From assembly GCA_932521025.1 (NCBI GenBank), contig OW051468.1, positions 6,138,064 through 6,202,063 of the forward strand: DNA of 64,000 bases, read 5' to 3'. The notes beneath the pieces are model-generated. The model was not told the origin of the DNA and ran no database searches. It worked only from the letters and a program-made list of their open reading frames with translations. This DNA is from Oscheius onirici (taxonomy: Eukaryota > Nematoda > Chromadorea > Rhabditida > Rhabditidae). Position 1 is the stretch's first letter. Every line of letters starts with the position of its first letter. Shown in pieces: positions 25,733 to 37,791 of this stretch. A program made the position numbers and the translations under genes.

Positions 25733-28700
25733 ATGGGAAACACTGTTTCCGCCTCCAGTCCAGCAGAAGTACGCTCAATAGAAGCGTATCTGAGCGAAAA
25801 TTGTGAAAATGTAGAGAGGTTGGTCAAATTAACTTCTTTTCTTATCAAATTTTCAGTCTTGGCAGCACACGGTTCATGAAAGTAGCCAAAGCTCGAGGAG
25901 AAAATGGCTATCTGAAGGTTTACAAAGTTTTCATCAATCAGGTTTTCTTTTACTTTCGAATTCGTGTATATAAAACTTCAGGACGAAGCTCTTCCGCAGG
26001 AAGACCTGGCCAGATTTCAAGAAAATCTTTTGCAGACTGGAAAAACACTCAGCAAAGAGTCTAATTGTCTGCCAGTCCGAATTGTATTGGTAAATGACAA
26101 GTTATCCTATTTTATTTATTTTTTCAGAACAAAGGAAAAGATAGCATTCTTCTCGTCCGCTCATACCAGAAATATACGCTCTTTGACCGACTCAGTACAA
26201 GGCCATTTATAAACGAACAAGAACGAATTTGGTAAGCAACAACAGTTTGCCGAAGAAGTTTGTTTTCAGGTACATTTATCAGCTGTTCAAAGCGCTCGAT
26301 CAATGCCAAAGAGCAGACATTCGTCACGGAGATCTGAAATCACAAAATGTCCTTCTCTCATCAGCAAATTGGCTTCAACTCACCGATTTCGCCTCATTCA
26401 AGCCGACATTTATACAACATGTAAGTTTTGCTATTCTTGAGAAAATATACCTTCAGGATAATCCTTCACATTTCACATTCTTCTTCGACACAAGTCGTCG
26501 TCAAACCTGTCATCTGGCTCCTGAACGATTCTTGTCTTCTGTCGAATTTGAGAGCAATTTCCGGGAGAAGGGTAATTTGTGGCTTTTTGGTACGTTGGTA
26601 TTATGTTGAAAAAATACGTTTTAGGTGGTCTAACGCACGCAATGGACATGTTTGCGGCTGGCTGTGTCGTCTACGAGATTCTCTGCGAAGGAAGAGCTCC
26701 ATTCTCGTACGGACAGCTTTGTGACTATCGAAATATGAGTCCGGCAGAAGCCGCCAGTCATCTCGAAAAGTATGAAACTTTCTATTGAAAAGCACAAAGT
26801 TTCAGATTACTTTTCGATATTCCCGTACGTTTCCACGTTTTACTGAAACTTTTGCTAAACAGGGACCCTTCATTCAGACTGTCGGCTAAAACTGCTGTAA
26901 GTTACAATTCATTTTACAGTATAAATTAACGTTCAGCTCAAAGGGGATGCATTTTCCTTCCCTCCCGTCCTGGAATGGTATTACAAATACGTGGAAGGTC
27001 TTCGTCCAATCGAATTCATAGAAGAAAACGTCAATTTGAAGTATGAACACGAGCCGAACGTCTTCTGGTCAGCTTCTCATGACTCGGATTACATCATTTC
27101 AAAGTTTGTGATCCCCTTTATCATGAAATCTCATTTCCAGACTAATTGCCGACGAAGAGAACGTTTTCGATCATCTCAAAGAAACGGAAGACTCGCTTCA
27201 GTTTGCCGTGCTCGTAATATCCCTAATAACATCAAATATTCGCAGTTTGAAAGGAGCCCAGGCTAAAGTGGACGCGCTACGATTGCTAGTCAAACTATCT
27301 TACTTGTGCGACTGCACAATCGCATTAGAACGAATTCTGCCCTATTTTGTGAGTCGTTCTTGATTTTCACCAACTAGTCCCTTTATTTAGGTCTTCATGC
27401 TGTCTGACCAGCACGTGACAGTCCGAGTATATGCCATTCATGCAATTGTCGACTTAATAAAGCCACTAGAGCCGACAAACGTCGAGCAATCACTCATATT
27501 CGTGGATTATATTCTTCCTGAATTTGTATGTTTTTGTGGAAGTTTCATCAAATTGAAGAAATTTTCAGATGGATATGCTTGAGAAAAAGAATCCGCCGAT
27601 GTTCGTCGTTCAAACCCTGGCCGCGAATCTCGGCTATGTAGCTCAATGTGCTCATAGATTTCATACGGTCGGCTGGGGACTCCGTTCCAGCCAAGATGAC
27701 GAGTGTTCCGGCGCCGAAAATCTTGATCGTAAGAAACTCGTTTGTTCAGTTTTATTAAGAAATCTTGTTTAGAAGTTCGGAACAGAAAAGAGGAAATGGA
27801 TGCGCTGGGAAAAGCAATCGCCGACTTGTTTACGACTCTGAGCACGAGCGAGAACATTATACGACATTGTCTGATCAACACACCGTCCCTGGCGGCTCTG
27901 TTCAAGTTTTTCAGCGCTATTGAGAGTCAGCTTTACTTTTTATTCCGTAAACAAGCTTAAAATTCAGACAAGGAGGATAACAACATTCTCATTCGTCATA
28001 TGATTACCTTTCTCAACTCTAAAGTGGACTGGAGACTTCGAACCGCCGTCTTTGACGCTCTCCCAATCTGTCTCCAAAAGCGGACTGTCGACATACGCTC
28101 ACTGCTTCAGCAGGTTATTCTTTCTACAGAAATTGCAAAAAGAAGTTTAGGGACTACACGACTTTGAAGAGCTTGTCGTCGTCCACGTTCTTCACTGTAT
28201 CCACAGTCTCATAGCCACAGATCTTTTGGACCGTCACGCCGTGTCAGAACTGCTCAAAGACGTCGCTCCTTTCCTAGCGCATCCGAACAAATGGATTAGA
28301 GTCTGTGTCATCAACATCCTCGTTCTTCTCGACTCCAAATTGTCCTTGGCCGATGTCCACAGCAAGCTATTAGTCGAAATCGCCGGTTATCTCAAGGTGC
28401 CGCTGTTGAGGCTCAATAGCAAGGTAAAAACTCTACTTTTTCTTATTTTTTTAATGGTTTAGATGGTAATTTTGCGGAATCTCAAACAGCCGATACCGAG
28501 AAGCCTCTGGAAGCATCTTATGAACGACCTGAATGACGAAAACATGAAATGCTTTGTGGACCGATTACGTTTATTTCCCCTAAATACTGTTTTTGATCCA
28601 AAACTTTTAGAGAAAGCCTTCAAAGACGGCGGGGCCGTACAGATATCCGAGCCCTGGTACAAACGAATAGGCAAAATAGGAGAAGACGACGCGGAATTGA

Positions 28701-30680
28701 AGTGGAAACTCCTGAAATTCGGCAACCACTTTATCAAAATGGCCGAATTTCGAAAGTCGGCCGGGATGGAATCGGAGCTGACCATGCGAAAGGGCAAAAT
28801 AGATTTAACCGTACATCCACTAGTAAAAAGAAACGAGCATGAATATGGCCGTAAAACGGTGAGAACAGTGGTTTTGCTGTAAAACGATAATTTCAGCTCC
28901 CAACATCCAGCATTGATACCGGCTGTTCTCTCAACAATCAAGAATGGAATGAGATGTTCTCGAAGCCCGGAGAATCGCCAATCACAGAAAGACCTGTCTC
29001 CACGAATCACGGTACAAAAAGCTCTTTTTTTAATACAATCTCAGTAGTTTCCCGATCAACTTGTGGCTCCCAGCTTCAGCGACTTCTGTCCCACAAGGAA
29101 AGTCTCTACATGAAGGGCAAAGGAGCCCATCCAGAACTCGTCGGATTCACTGAAATTAGGCCCTCGACCACCTCAAAAGTACATGGAGTTATGCTGACCC
29201 ATCTTCACGAGCACACTGACAAAATAGTCAAGTTAGAACTTTTTAGATTTTTAGCAATCTGCTATTTTAGGATATCGACTTCGTCAGAGCATCTTCGTGT
29301 TGTTACGGTTTCCATGGATGGGAGTATGAAAGTATGGAACGAACGAGCTCTAATTGGCGAATGTTTGGGAGCTGTCCGGAGCGATTTCACATTTTATCCG
29401 GGACATGACGAAAAACATCGTTGGTTTTTGAAACTTTTGGATCCAACAGAGAATTTAGGTGTTCCACTTCGTGCAGGAAACTGGATGAACAAGGGACAGT
29501 ATTTTGCCGTGGCTACGGCCAAGGGCGAATTTGTCATAATGGATCTCTCAGCTCCCAACGAAAAGATCGTTTCTAAGGTCACTTTTTGTATGAAAGCTGA
29601 AAAAATAAACAAGTTTCAGGTACAACTTCCAAAAGAAGACGGCCCAATAGAAGAAGTTCACACGGACAACAACATAGCCTTTGTCAGATCTCATCACGGG
29701 ACCATATACTGTCTTGATCGACGGTTAGTTTTCTTTTCAGTTTCACAACTTTCTAAATTTAGAGTAGGAAGAACAGTCGGCCCGTTGGGAAAACACGAAG
29801 TCTGGAGCAGAACTGTTCACAACAAACACGGACTCGTGGCCTCTTCTTGCGTAGATCCGTGGAAAGCTAACTGGATGGTGATGGCTGTTACCAATGGAGA
29901 GATGATTCTCTGGGATTTGAGGTAACCTTTTATTATTTTTAATAAAAGTGAGAACAGGTATCAACAAGAAGTGAGCTGGTGGTCGGCTAAAAAGGACAGC
30001 GGGGTTCCTGTTCGACTGTGGAGCAATCCCTGTTCGGCATACAACGATCCGCAGCTGTTTGCCTCTTCGAACATTATGGGAGATGTTGGAATTTACGATG
30101 TGGCTCGAGGAAACAAGTCGCGAGTGCTCTGGTCGTCTCTGCACACTCCTCTCACTTACAAAGGCGAACGAGGAGATCTTTCTGACGTAAATTTGGCTCA
30201 GATCGTGTCAAAAACCCATATATTTCAGGCTCTTGTAACTGGGGCCTTGTATGTGAACCAGGATACGGGAGAAGTGTTCACCGGAGATTCGCAGGGCGCT
30301 CTGCGCAAATGGAACCTCAAAAAGCCACATCTTTCCGAATATTTGAGCGGAAATCGAAAGTTTCAAGGTTTGTTTCTTTTTTGAGAGTACAAAGTTTGGA
30401 ATTCAGGTAACCAAAAAATAGGCTACCAGGACGTAATAGTAAAAGACGGCGACGAGGAGATGCCGGTTATTCGAGAGTATAGATCGATTGCGTCAGCCGA
30501 TGAACTCAGTCCATCATCAGTATCTGCCGATGTTAAGGCTAGTTTTTTCATCCTAGTTATAAAAACATTCAATTTTAGGGATCAACATGCCATAGAACCT
30601 CCATTACCGACATTGCCTGCCTAAACAGGGATCTTCTGGCCAGCGCCTCGGCAGAAGGCGTCATAAAAATCTGGAAATAA
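25733..30680 (+). CDS. vps-15: VPS15 / PIK3R4, regulatory subunit of class III PI3-kinase
   Basis: Membrane-anchored pseudokinase scaffold that holds VPS34 and Beclin for PI3P production in endosome traffic and autophagy. The start MGNTVSAS has an N-myristoylation-type Gly2. The kinase-like domain (exons 1-8) carries HGDLKSQNVLL and LTDFASFKP, with DFA in place of DFG as in this family, then FFDTSRRQTCHLAPERF. A HEAT-repeat middle follows (about 26940-28860), including VLVISLITSNIRSLKGA. The C-terminal part is a WD40 propeller with SMDGSMKVW, MILWDLR and a final ASASAEGVIKIW. About 20 exons are split by tiny introns. I resolved 25819-25856, 25942-25981, 26090-26127, 26232-26269, 26421-26456, 26572-26624, 26770-26805 and 26897-26936 by frame. 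One intron (30187-30228, 42 bp) has no stop and could be mistaken for coding. AATAAA occurs near 30785. Confidence 0.93.
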
Positions 30681-30862
30681 CCATTTACGAATATTCTCAA
30701 GTGCCTGTGAAATAGTAATCTCTCTAGTCCCTCCCTTATACTGTATTTTGCCATGTTTACGAGTTGTACATAGCCTTTTTGTGTAATAAATCTTGTAAAA
30801 TAGTATGAGCTCGAACTTTTTAGGTTATTCAACCACTTGTACCTCCTTTTTAGTCGAATTCA

Positions 30863-31313
30863 TTAAAGGGACAGTCTCATTATAACCAGATAGCGGAAAT
30901 CTTAGAAGCCCGCGCATTCAAACCTCAAACACCTCAAATATTGATTTTCCGGCTTTTACTCGTTCTATGCTCTTTTTTTCGACTTCTAAATGTTTTTAAT
31001 CGATTTATCGTCAAATTTTACCCCTAAAATGAGTAGTGGAACGCCAAATTTGGTGGAAAAAGACGAAAAAAACGTATTTTAGGCCAAAAAGTGCTTTTTT
31101 GTCTATTTGGGTGAATTTTCCACCAATTTTAGCGTCCTACCACTCATTTTAGGGGTAAATTTTGACGATATATCGATTAAAAACAATTAAAAATCGAAAA
31201 ATGAGTGTAAACCCTTCAAAAAAGCAAAAATACAATTTGTCGTTGGTTCCCGCCACGAAGTTGCTTGATTTCCCCTGCGGGCATGTTCGCACACAATGGG
31301 ACTGTCCCTTTAA
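30863..31313. mobile_element. Palindromic MITE-like element with AGGGACAGTC ends
   Basis: The ends are inverted: TTAAAGGGACAGTCTCATT on the left (30863) and AATGGGACTGTCCCTTTAA on the right (ending 31313). Inside, a further long inverted pair flanks the centre. The left arm around 31000-31045 contains CCCCTAAAATGAGTAG and the right arm around 31130-31180 contains its complement. No open frame looks like a transposase. The flanks allow either a TTAA or a TA target duplication. The superfamily is therefore open: piggyBac-like if TTAA, Tc/mariner-like if TA. It fills most of the 646-bp spacer between vps-15 and mtx-1. Confidence 0.75.
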
Positions 31314-31326
31314 AAAAAACGTTCAG

Positions 31327-32630
31327 ATGTCCGATCATCTTGTGCTAAAAGTCTGGCCGTCAGACTTTGGAATTCCTTCGATTGATCCGCATTGTTTGCA
31401 GTTTTTGGTAAGTTTTGACATCTGTTACTTGAAATCAATGAAAACGTTGAGGCTTGTGCTAAAATGTGTGCCAGTCCCATCTCGATTGAGCTCTCGACGA
31501 CCCCGTGGAATTCTCCGACGGGCGAGTATCCTCAGCTCGTGGACAAAAGTAAGACTGACTTCTCAATAACCGACTTTGACAAGTTTGTTGCTTTTTTCTC
31601 TCGTTTCTGCAACGAAAATTCAGATTCGTCGATGTGTTGAGAAAAAGCGGCCAGGATGTCATCATTGACGGCGATTTGACAGCAGCTGAAAAGTCGAAAA
31701 TTGATGCTTTTGCTGCCTACCTCAGCCAGAATCTCTATCCCGCAGTGGTAATTTACCATTTGTAACCTAAAAAATAATTTTAGCTGCACACGATGTGGGC
31801 AGATGACCTAAACTACAATACCGTGACGCAATACTGGTATTCCTGTCAGCTGTCCTTCCCCTACAACATGTACTATCTGGAGAGGAGGCGAAAGAAGGCA
31901 ATGCGATATCTTCAAGGAGAGCCGGTGACCAAAATCATGGCCAATGCTCTACAGGCGATCAATATGCTCTCCGCTAAGCTGGGAGACAACAAGTACATGT
32001 GTGGAAATAAGCCGAGTTCTCTGGATGCTCTCGTTTTTGGTTATTTGGCTCCACTACTTCGTCTTCCCTTCCCAAATGACCGTCTTCAGCTGCACATCGG
32101 CTGCTGTCCCAATCTGGTTACTCGTTTTGCTTGAATTTCAATAATTTTAAATGCAGGTTCGATTTGTCGAGTCGATCATCTCCATCTACCTGCCACTTAC
32201 GGAGGAGCAGCTGAGAAAACAGCGACAAGATTCGAAAGTTTGGAAGCAGCGTCTTCAGAAGGCGGAAAAAGCCAAAGAGGTGGCTAAGGATCCGGAAGCT
32301 GAACAACCACAGGAGGATCTCCCTCTGCGCGATACTATTCTCTTCGGACTGGGAGCCATCACCTTATCTGTCCTGTTCGCTATTCATTCCGGAATAATTC
32401 AGGTAATATCTTACCCACAACCCAAACCGTTGGCTTTAGACCGAATTTGTCAAAGCAACATTTCGAGAAGATCCTAAAGCTGGATGTAAGTGCCAGTTCT
32501 TTTGCCATAAAAACAAAACAATATTTCTCGATTCAATAGTCGTTTACCAAATTTTATATTTTCAGGTGGACGTGGAGGACGACGAACAGGCGCTGGAAGA
32601 AGCCGCATGAGAAGAAAAAGAGCAGCATAG
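31327..32630 (+). CDS. mtx-1: Metaxin-1, mitochondrial outer-membrane import/assembly protein
   Basis: Metaxin 1 acts with metaxin 2 and SAM50 in outer-membrane beta-barrel assembly and in linking mitochondria to motors. The N-terminus [20 protein letters not shown] resembles the metaxin GST-like fold (W..GxPS.D). [20 protein letters not shown] and [20 protein letters not shown] are further family blocks. Near the end a hydrophobic segment ([16 protein letters not shown]) is the tail anchor. Introns lie after FL (about 31408), after VDK, after AV, after NL and after GIIQ. The ATG follows directly after a GTTCAG acceptor, a likely trans-splice site. The last two exons are ambiguous: the phase-consistent reading ends at TAG 32628-32630 with a basic Arg/Gly-rich tail, while another frame ends at TGA 32608-32610 with an acidic tail. 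AATAAA occurs near 32667. Confidence 0.9.
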
Positions 32631-33155
32631 TTAGTGTTAGGATCAATTTATACGGTTTGTTTGTGAATAAAATATTTCTCCGAAGTAGTTTTATGCGTAT
32701 TGAACTCGTTCAAAAGGGTACAAGTTTGGATTTCGGTCTCTTGTCCAATGTTTTTCTTGTGAATTCCCTCCTAAAGACGATCCTTACATAAACAACGGCT
32801 CCGGGGTGTAATTGTTCCGTCGACCTTGGCGGTCAGCGGTCACTCTCGACGATTAACACTCTGTCACCTTGTTCTTGCGTAAACAGCTAAATAAAAAAAG
32901 CCTAAAATGTTCATTCCCTTCATTTTACTGTAAAATAATTATGTTAATTGGAATTTCAGACCAGCGGGACGAAGGTAGACTGTAATGCTGAACTTTTTTT
33001 TGAAATAATTTCTAACAAATTGAATAAATTTCTAGTCAAGCGTGCATAAGAAAACTGCGGAACAGGCTTACGAAAGAGTGAGGTACAGTTGCCTCCCTAA
33101 ATCCTCGCAAAGAGGGGGCGGTCGGACAAGCCCGCGCGTCAGCCCGGTGGCGCGA
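32631..33155. other. Spacer between mtx-1 and che-14
   Basis: I see no gene here. Acceptor-like AATTTCAG near 32960 and TTTCTAG ending at 33035 suggest short 5' non-coding exons of the downstream gene. A reading frame open from 33036 continues into it, without an ATG before 33156. Confidence 0.4.
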
Positions 33156-36100
33156 ATGACCGCTCTGCTGCGGCTCTACTCCAGCTGTCTCTACGAACGT
33201 CCTTGGCTCTTCATAATTCTTCCTCTGATTATCACTGGATTCGTTCCAGCTCTCATCCTCTACTTTCATCCAGTTCATTTGACACAGAATGCGGAAATTG
33301 TGAGTATTGGCATTAGATGAACTGTAGTCATCATACGACCTCATTACAATGAATCACAAGTTTTCAAAGAAAGGCTTTCCAACGTTATCCTTCTGACACT
33401 GTTTTGTCTTTCCGAAGAATCCAGTTCTGTCCTATTCCTCGAAGTGAAAACTAAACGATTCCTCCTACCTGAAAGTTAGGCTTCTTATAGCTCGGGTCCC
33501 AAATTTGTTCTCGCAGTTCAACAGAGATGCCATAGGCAGTCTCGTCGTCCAATGGAAAGTTTTACGAGAAGGGACAGTCGCGGCCGACCGGTCATATGGG
33601 TCAGTGGCCGGATAATGGTTGCCGCTGGACAGAGAGCGACTTACAGACAAAGTAGCCATGTTTAGCTCGTAATTGAGGGGCTTTTGGCAGATTATACTTG
33701 ACTTGTAACTTACAAGCTAAAAAATGACTAATTACAGGCAGGCAGTACATTTTCCTCCCTGTTCTATATTTCTGTTAGGGGAGTAAAGCTCATTGAACTG
33801 GATCAGGAAAGTGTCGGAAATGGCAGCTAAAGCTTCGATCGATTCCATTTCAAGGGGGCTTAGGAACGATCTCGAAACTCGTTCTCGTAGCCAGGGGCTG
33901 AACTAGACTTTAGCGCTGAAAAGAGAGAAACCACTCTTGCCAGCAGTGAGGGAAAGGTCATATTTTCAGGGATTCGATACGAAGGATACGGACCTGTCCG
34001 GTCCCCGACTAGCCTGGAAACAACTACAAGCTTCTCTAGCCACGACGAACCGGGTGCCATTCGTGAATACGATAGCCGCTCAAAGTAACGAGACGACAGT
34101 CGATTCATCGAATGTCTCGAAGACGAGAAAACCAAGAAACTGGGCTGAAGATCTCTTCTCAGCCGTCACAAACATAGCCTGCTATGATGCACCTATACCG
34201 TTGAGTTGGTTTCTCGAGTTGTCCAAAACCAAAAAAAAAATGTTTAGTGGATCATCTCAGCCAATTTGTTCTGGAAGTTCCATCATTTGATGACATCTTC
34301 GACGTGAAGTTTCTAGAAAAATTGTGCAATCTACATCATTTTTCAAGGAATCAATTAGCTGGATTTGAAGCCTACACTCCGTACAAGTGAGTCCATAAGT
34401 GCCATTAAAAGTTCCAAAGCATATTTTTATAACAAATCTTCTTGTTTACAACGTTAGAAAACATTAAAAGGCTTTAAAATATCTTTCTCTACTCAATAAA
34501 GTTGTCAATAGCAAGTAACAGAAACCACTTTAGAAACATCTGGAGTGTGGCCAACTTTTTTGCCTGTATGTCTCCAAACGCTCTGATCAACTGTACCCAG
34601 CTAACCGTCGCCGATGTGGAGATAGTTAGACACCAAATAGATTACTGTATTCCCTACAGAGACATCTTGATCGACTGTAAACTCAAGTGTAATCAGCTCT
34701 GTACTCGTTGCAATGGTAACTTTTGGGTCCATTCAATTTAAAATTACCTGCAGGGGTTCCGGCAAACTGCACCTCACAAATGGTGTTCGATCTCTTTTAT
34801 CGTCTTCTTCCGGTGGATCTCAGTACTAGACCTTTCCTACTGAACACATTCTTTCCTTTCTTCACTCTTACAGGTACGATGAGATTTTTTTCAGGTTCGG
34901 GATTTTTCCAAAGTTGTTTGCAGAGTCTTTCTAAGCTGTAAACTATGATTTTCAGTCGGATTACTTAAATTTTAGGTTACTCGACGCAGAACATCTTCAT
35001 CCCATTGCCACTGTTCGATCAGGTCGAGGATTCTCTTGTTGATTATACCAAACGGGAAGGGCTACATCTCAAAGGTAATTTTCTTCTTTTGATCCGGCGC
35101 CTGATGAGATTTGGCCCACAAAAAGAGAAAGAGACGGATCTAATTGAAAAACACGCAATGTCAAGAGGCAATTCTGTGTTCAGGTTTGTTGATGGACGTG
35201 AAGAGGGAGAGACTTCTGAAGGCGGCTGTCCAAGACTCTTGGCTGGCCCTGATAGCAGCAGGACTGATCCTGCTTCTGGTAGCTGCCCATTCCAGATCTC
35301 TGCTGTTCGCTGTGGCTGTCTTCTTCGTACTCGGTTTATCTGTCACAGGTGTGTATTAGCTAGTGTATGGATTAAACGAATGCTTTTCAGCGTCTTTGGG
35401 AGTCTATACAGCCTTCACTCAGGACTTTCCTCTTCTCAATTTGGTCATCTTTGTGCTTTTGATTGCCGTCGGGACTGATGATGCCTTCCTGTTGCATAGC
35501 TCCTTTCCCGAAAATCTTAACAGCAACTCGTTCCACGAGGTATTTCCTAAAGCTATTCGTGTCTAGTTTTTTTCAGTGCCTTCACCACACCAGTGCCACC
35601 ATGTTCCTCACCTCCTTCTCCACAGCAGTTCCCTTCTTCGTCAACATTTTATCCAATGTCATCGTCTTCAGGTGATCGCTATTTTCTATTTTCGGCACCG
35701 CGACGAAATAGAACTGTTTTTTATAGAACTGTCACGAAATAGAACTTGTAACGAAATAGAACTGGAAAAGTTCTTTGACAAGTTCTACTTTATTTTCTAC
35801 AACTTGGTTCTATTTCGTGACAGTTCTATAACTTTACGATTCTATTTTGTTACAAAGACATCAATTAGCAGTTCTATTTCGTTACAAGTTCTATTTCATG
35901 ACAGTTCTATTAAAAACTTCTATTTTGTCGCGGTGCCCTATTTTCTCATGCCTCTCTCCAGATGTTTTGGCCTTTTTGCTGGAGTAGTCATGCTGGCCAA
36001 TTGGGTCCTTGTAGTTTCCTTCCTCCCGGCTGTTCTGATTCTTCAACGTCGGTACTGTGACTGTCTGTCAGGACTGCTTCCCTCTTGGGGAAACAGTTTA

Positions 36101-37791
36101 TCTCTGTCCATTCGGCAAGTCTTTCCAGCTGTAATCCTACAGGTATTTTTGATTCAAAAGTTTGCATAAACTTCCGAGTTCAGGGCCGATTCATCTGGTT
36201 GTCTTTGCTTTCTATTGTTGCAATCGGGGCCTCTTATGTCGTTTTTCATGACCTTCACCTACCTGAGTACAATCCTCTTCAAGTGTTCACCTCGAGCAAT
36301 CTGCACGAATGGTTCGTTGAACTTCCCATTTTTATCAAAATATTTTTCAGGTACGACAACAACGCCGAACAGCACTTTGAATTCGTCTCGGCCAAAATAG
36401 CCATGCCACTTTATATTCGTCTTGTTTGGGGAGTAGCTCCGGCCGAGTCGACTGCAAGATTTCAGGCTGATGCTAACACTCCGTTACGGTAGTTTCTACT
36501 ATCGCCATCATGTAATGATATTTACAGTACGATGGAGTCCTGGTCACTGAACTCCGTCTCTTCGATCGAAAGACTAGCTCATCAGTTACATCAAACAAGA
36601 CATCTGTCCTTTGTCAATCATTCAGAAGCTTTTTGGCCGGAAAGGTTCCTGGTTTGGAGTTCCAGATACCCGTGCGAGGAGGGGTAAGACACTTTACATA
36701 AGTTTTTAGACAGTTTCTTTAGCTTCGTTTGCTGTAACACTGGTCACAGACTGTTCTCCAACTCGTACCTGGACTTTTGTCTGAGGAATTCCACTCATTT
36801 CATTGCTACAGCTTACAATGACACCCCAATTTTCGACAACAATACCTTTTCATTGTCTGGGTAAACTTGCTTTTTGCCTACTTCAAAAATAAAGTTCAGA
36901 TACTCAGCCCTAATGCCCACCAAACTGAAATACAACCATCGATTCAACCAGCTTTCGAACGCCTTTAGCAAATTGGCTCAGACCAATCCGACTGGCGGTT
37001 GGTGGACGACGGAATGGTATCTGATGAGCACATGGTTCGATCTCCAGCGCTCAATAATATCTGACTGTTGGTCATCCGTCGTTATCTCCATGGTTGTCGT
37101 GGCCATCTTTGCCTGCATACAGCTGCATTTCCAGGTAATTTCGTACTCAGAATGATAGTAAATATTTTCAGGCTTTGCCAGCAGTTTTGACATGTGGTTG
37201 TATCATTGCAACTTCTGCTGGAATTGTGGTTCTTCTAGGCTGGGTTCTGGGTGTCCTCGAGGCTGTGATCCTCGTTCTGGTCGTTGGTCTCTCGTTTGAC
37301 TACACTCTGCACTATGGAGCAGCACTGCCTAAGGAGGTAAGGCCTTGTTGATCGTAGGTCTGACAAGTAGAGAATATTTCCTGTGCTTCCAGAGATCTGT
37401 TCAAAAATTCCACGAGCGCTTTCTGCAAAAATAATAGTACAGAGGAATTTACTTTCTCCAACAGAACATTTTTTCAGGGCTGTCCTTCGCACAGAGTCCA
37501 AAAAGCTGCAGCGATCGCCTTGGCTCCAGTCTCATTAGCTGCCACCACCTCTTTCCTGGCTGGAGCAGCCATGCTCTTCTCCAAGACTCACGCATTCTTT
37601 CAGGTGAGAGTCTATTTCTTCTGCACAATATTCTTCAGGTCGGAACATTCCTGGTGATTGTGACCACCGTATCTTGGACATTTGCTACTTTCTTCTTCCT
37701 GCCCCTCTTGACCATGACTCTTCGTCGGCCGAAAGACTGCTCTTTCTGTGCCGCTACAAGTCATTATCCGATGAAGACTCTCTCTTTCTAA
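33156..37791 (+). CDS. che-14: Dispatched/CHE-14-like RND-family sterol-sensing-domain transporter
   Basis: Polytopic membrane protein of the Patched/Dispatched/NPC1 group. In worms CHE-14 acts in apical secretion of epithelia. The ATG at 33156 is the first in frame and is followed by TM1 (LFIILPLIITGF). The first extracellular domain begins with the Dispatched-type GFDTKDTD (33970). The sterol-sensing block carries LLIAVGTDDAFLL, and the second RND half carries VLVVGLSFDYTLHYG. Both Asp-containing helices, the proton-relay positions of RND pumps, are kept. A Cys-rich second extracellular loop (CEEGFVCCNTGHRLFSNSY) and WFDLQRSI match Dispatched better than Patched. The final exon ends at TAA 37789-37791. 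Introns are mostly about 40 bp, but two are long: 33301-33969 and 35672-35961, the latter containing a MITE. The family call is firm. The orthologue name is an inference. Confidence 0.85.
35694..35937. mobile_element. hAT-like MITE in a che-14 intron, 8-bp target duplication
   Basis: A 244-bp element bounded by the inverted ends GGCACCGCGACGAAATAG and CTATTTTGTCGCGGTGCC. It is flanked on both sides by CTATTTTC (35686-35693 and 35938-35945), a perfect 8-bp direct repeat as made by hAT or P-type transposases. Internally it is built from many copies of GTTCTATTTCGT and its complement. There is no coding capacity. It sits inside intron 35672-35961, leaving the splice sites intact. Confidence 0.88.

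Noticed and set aside
26897-26936. An extra intron at GTACGTTTCC (26825) in vps-15
   Set aside because: Splicing there breaks the frame, while reading through gives a continuous kinase-domain segment ending LLLNRDPSFRLSAKTA.
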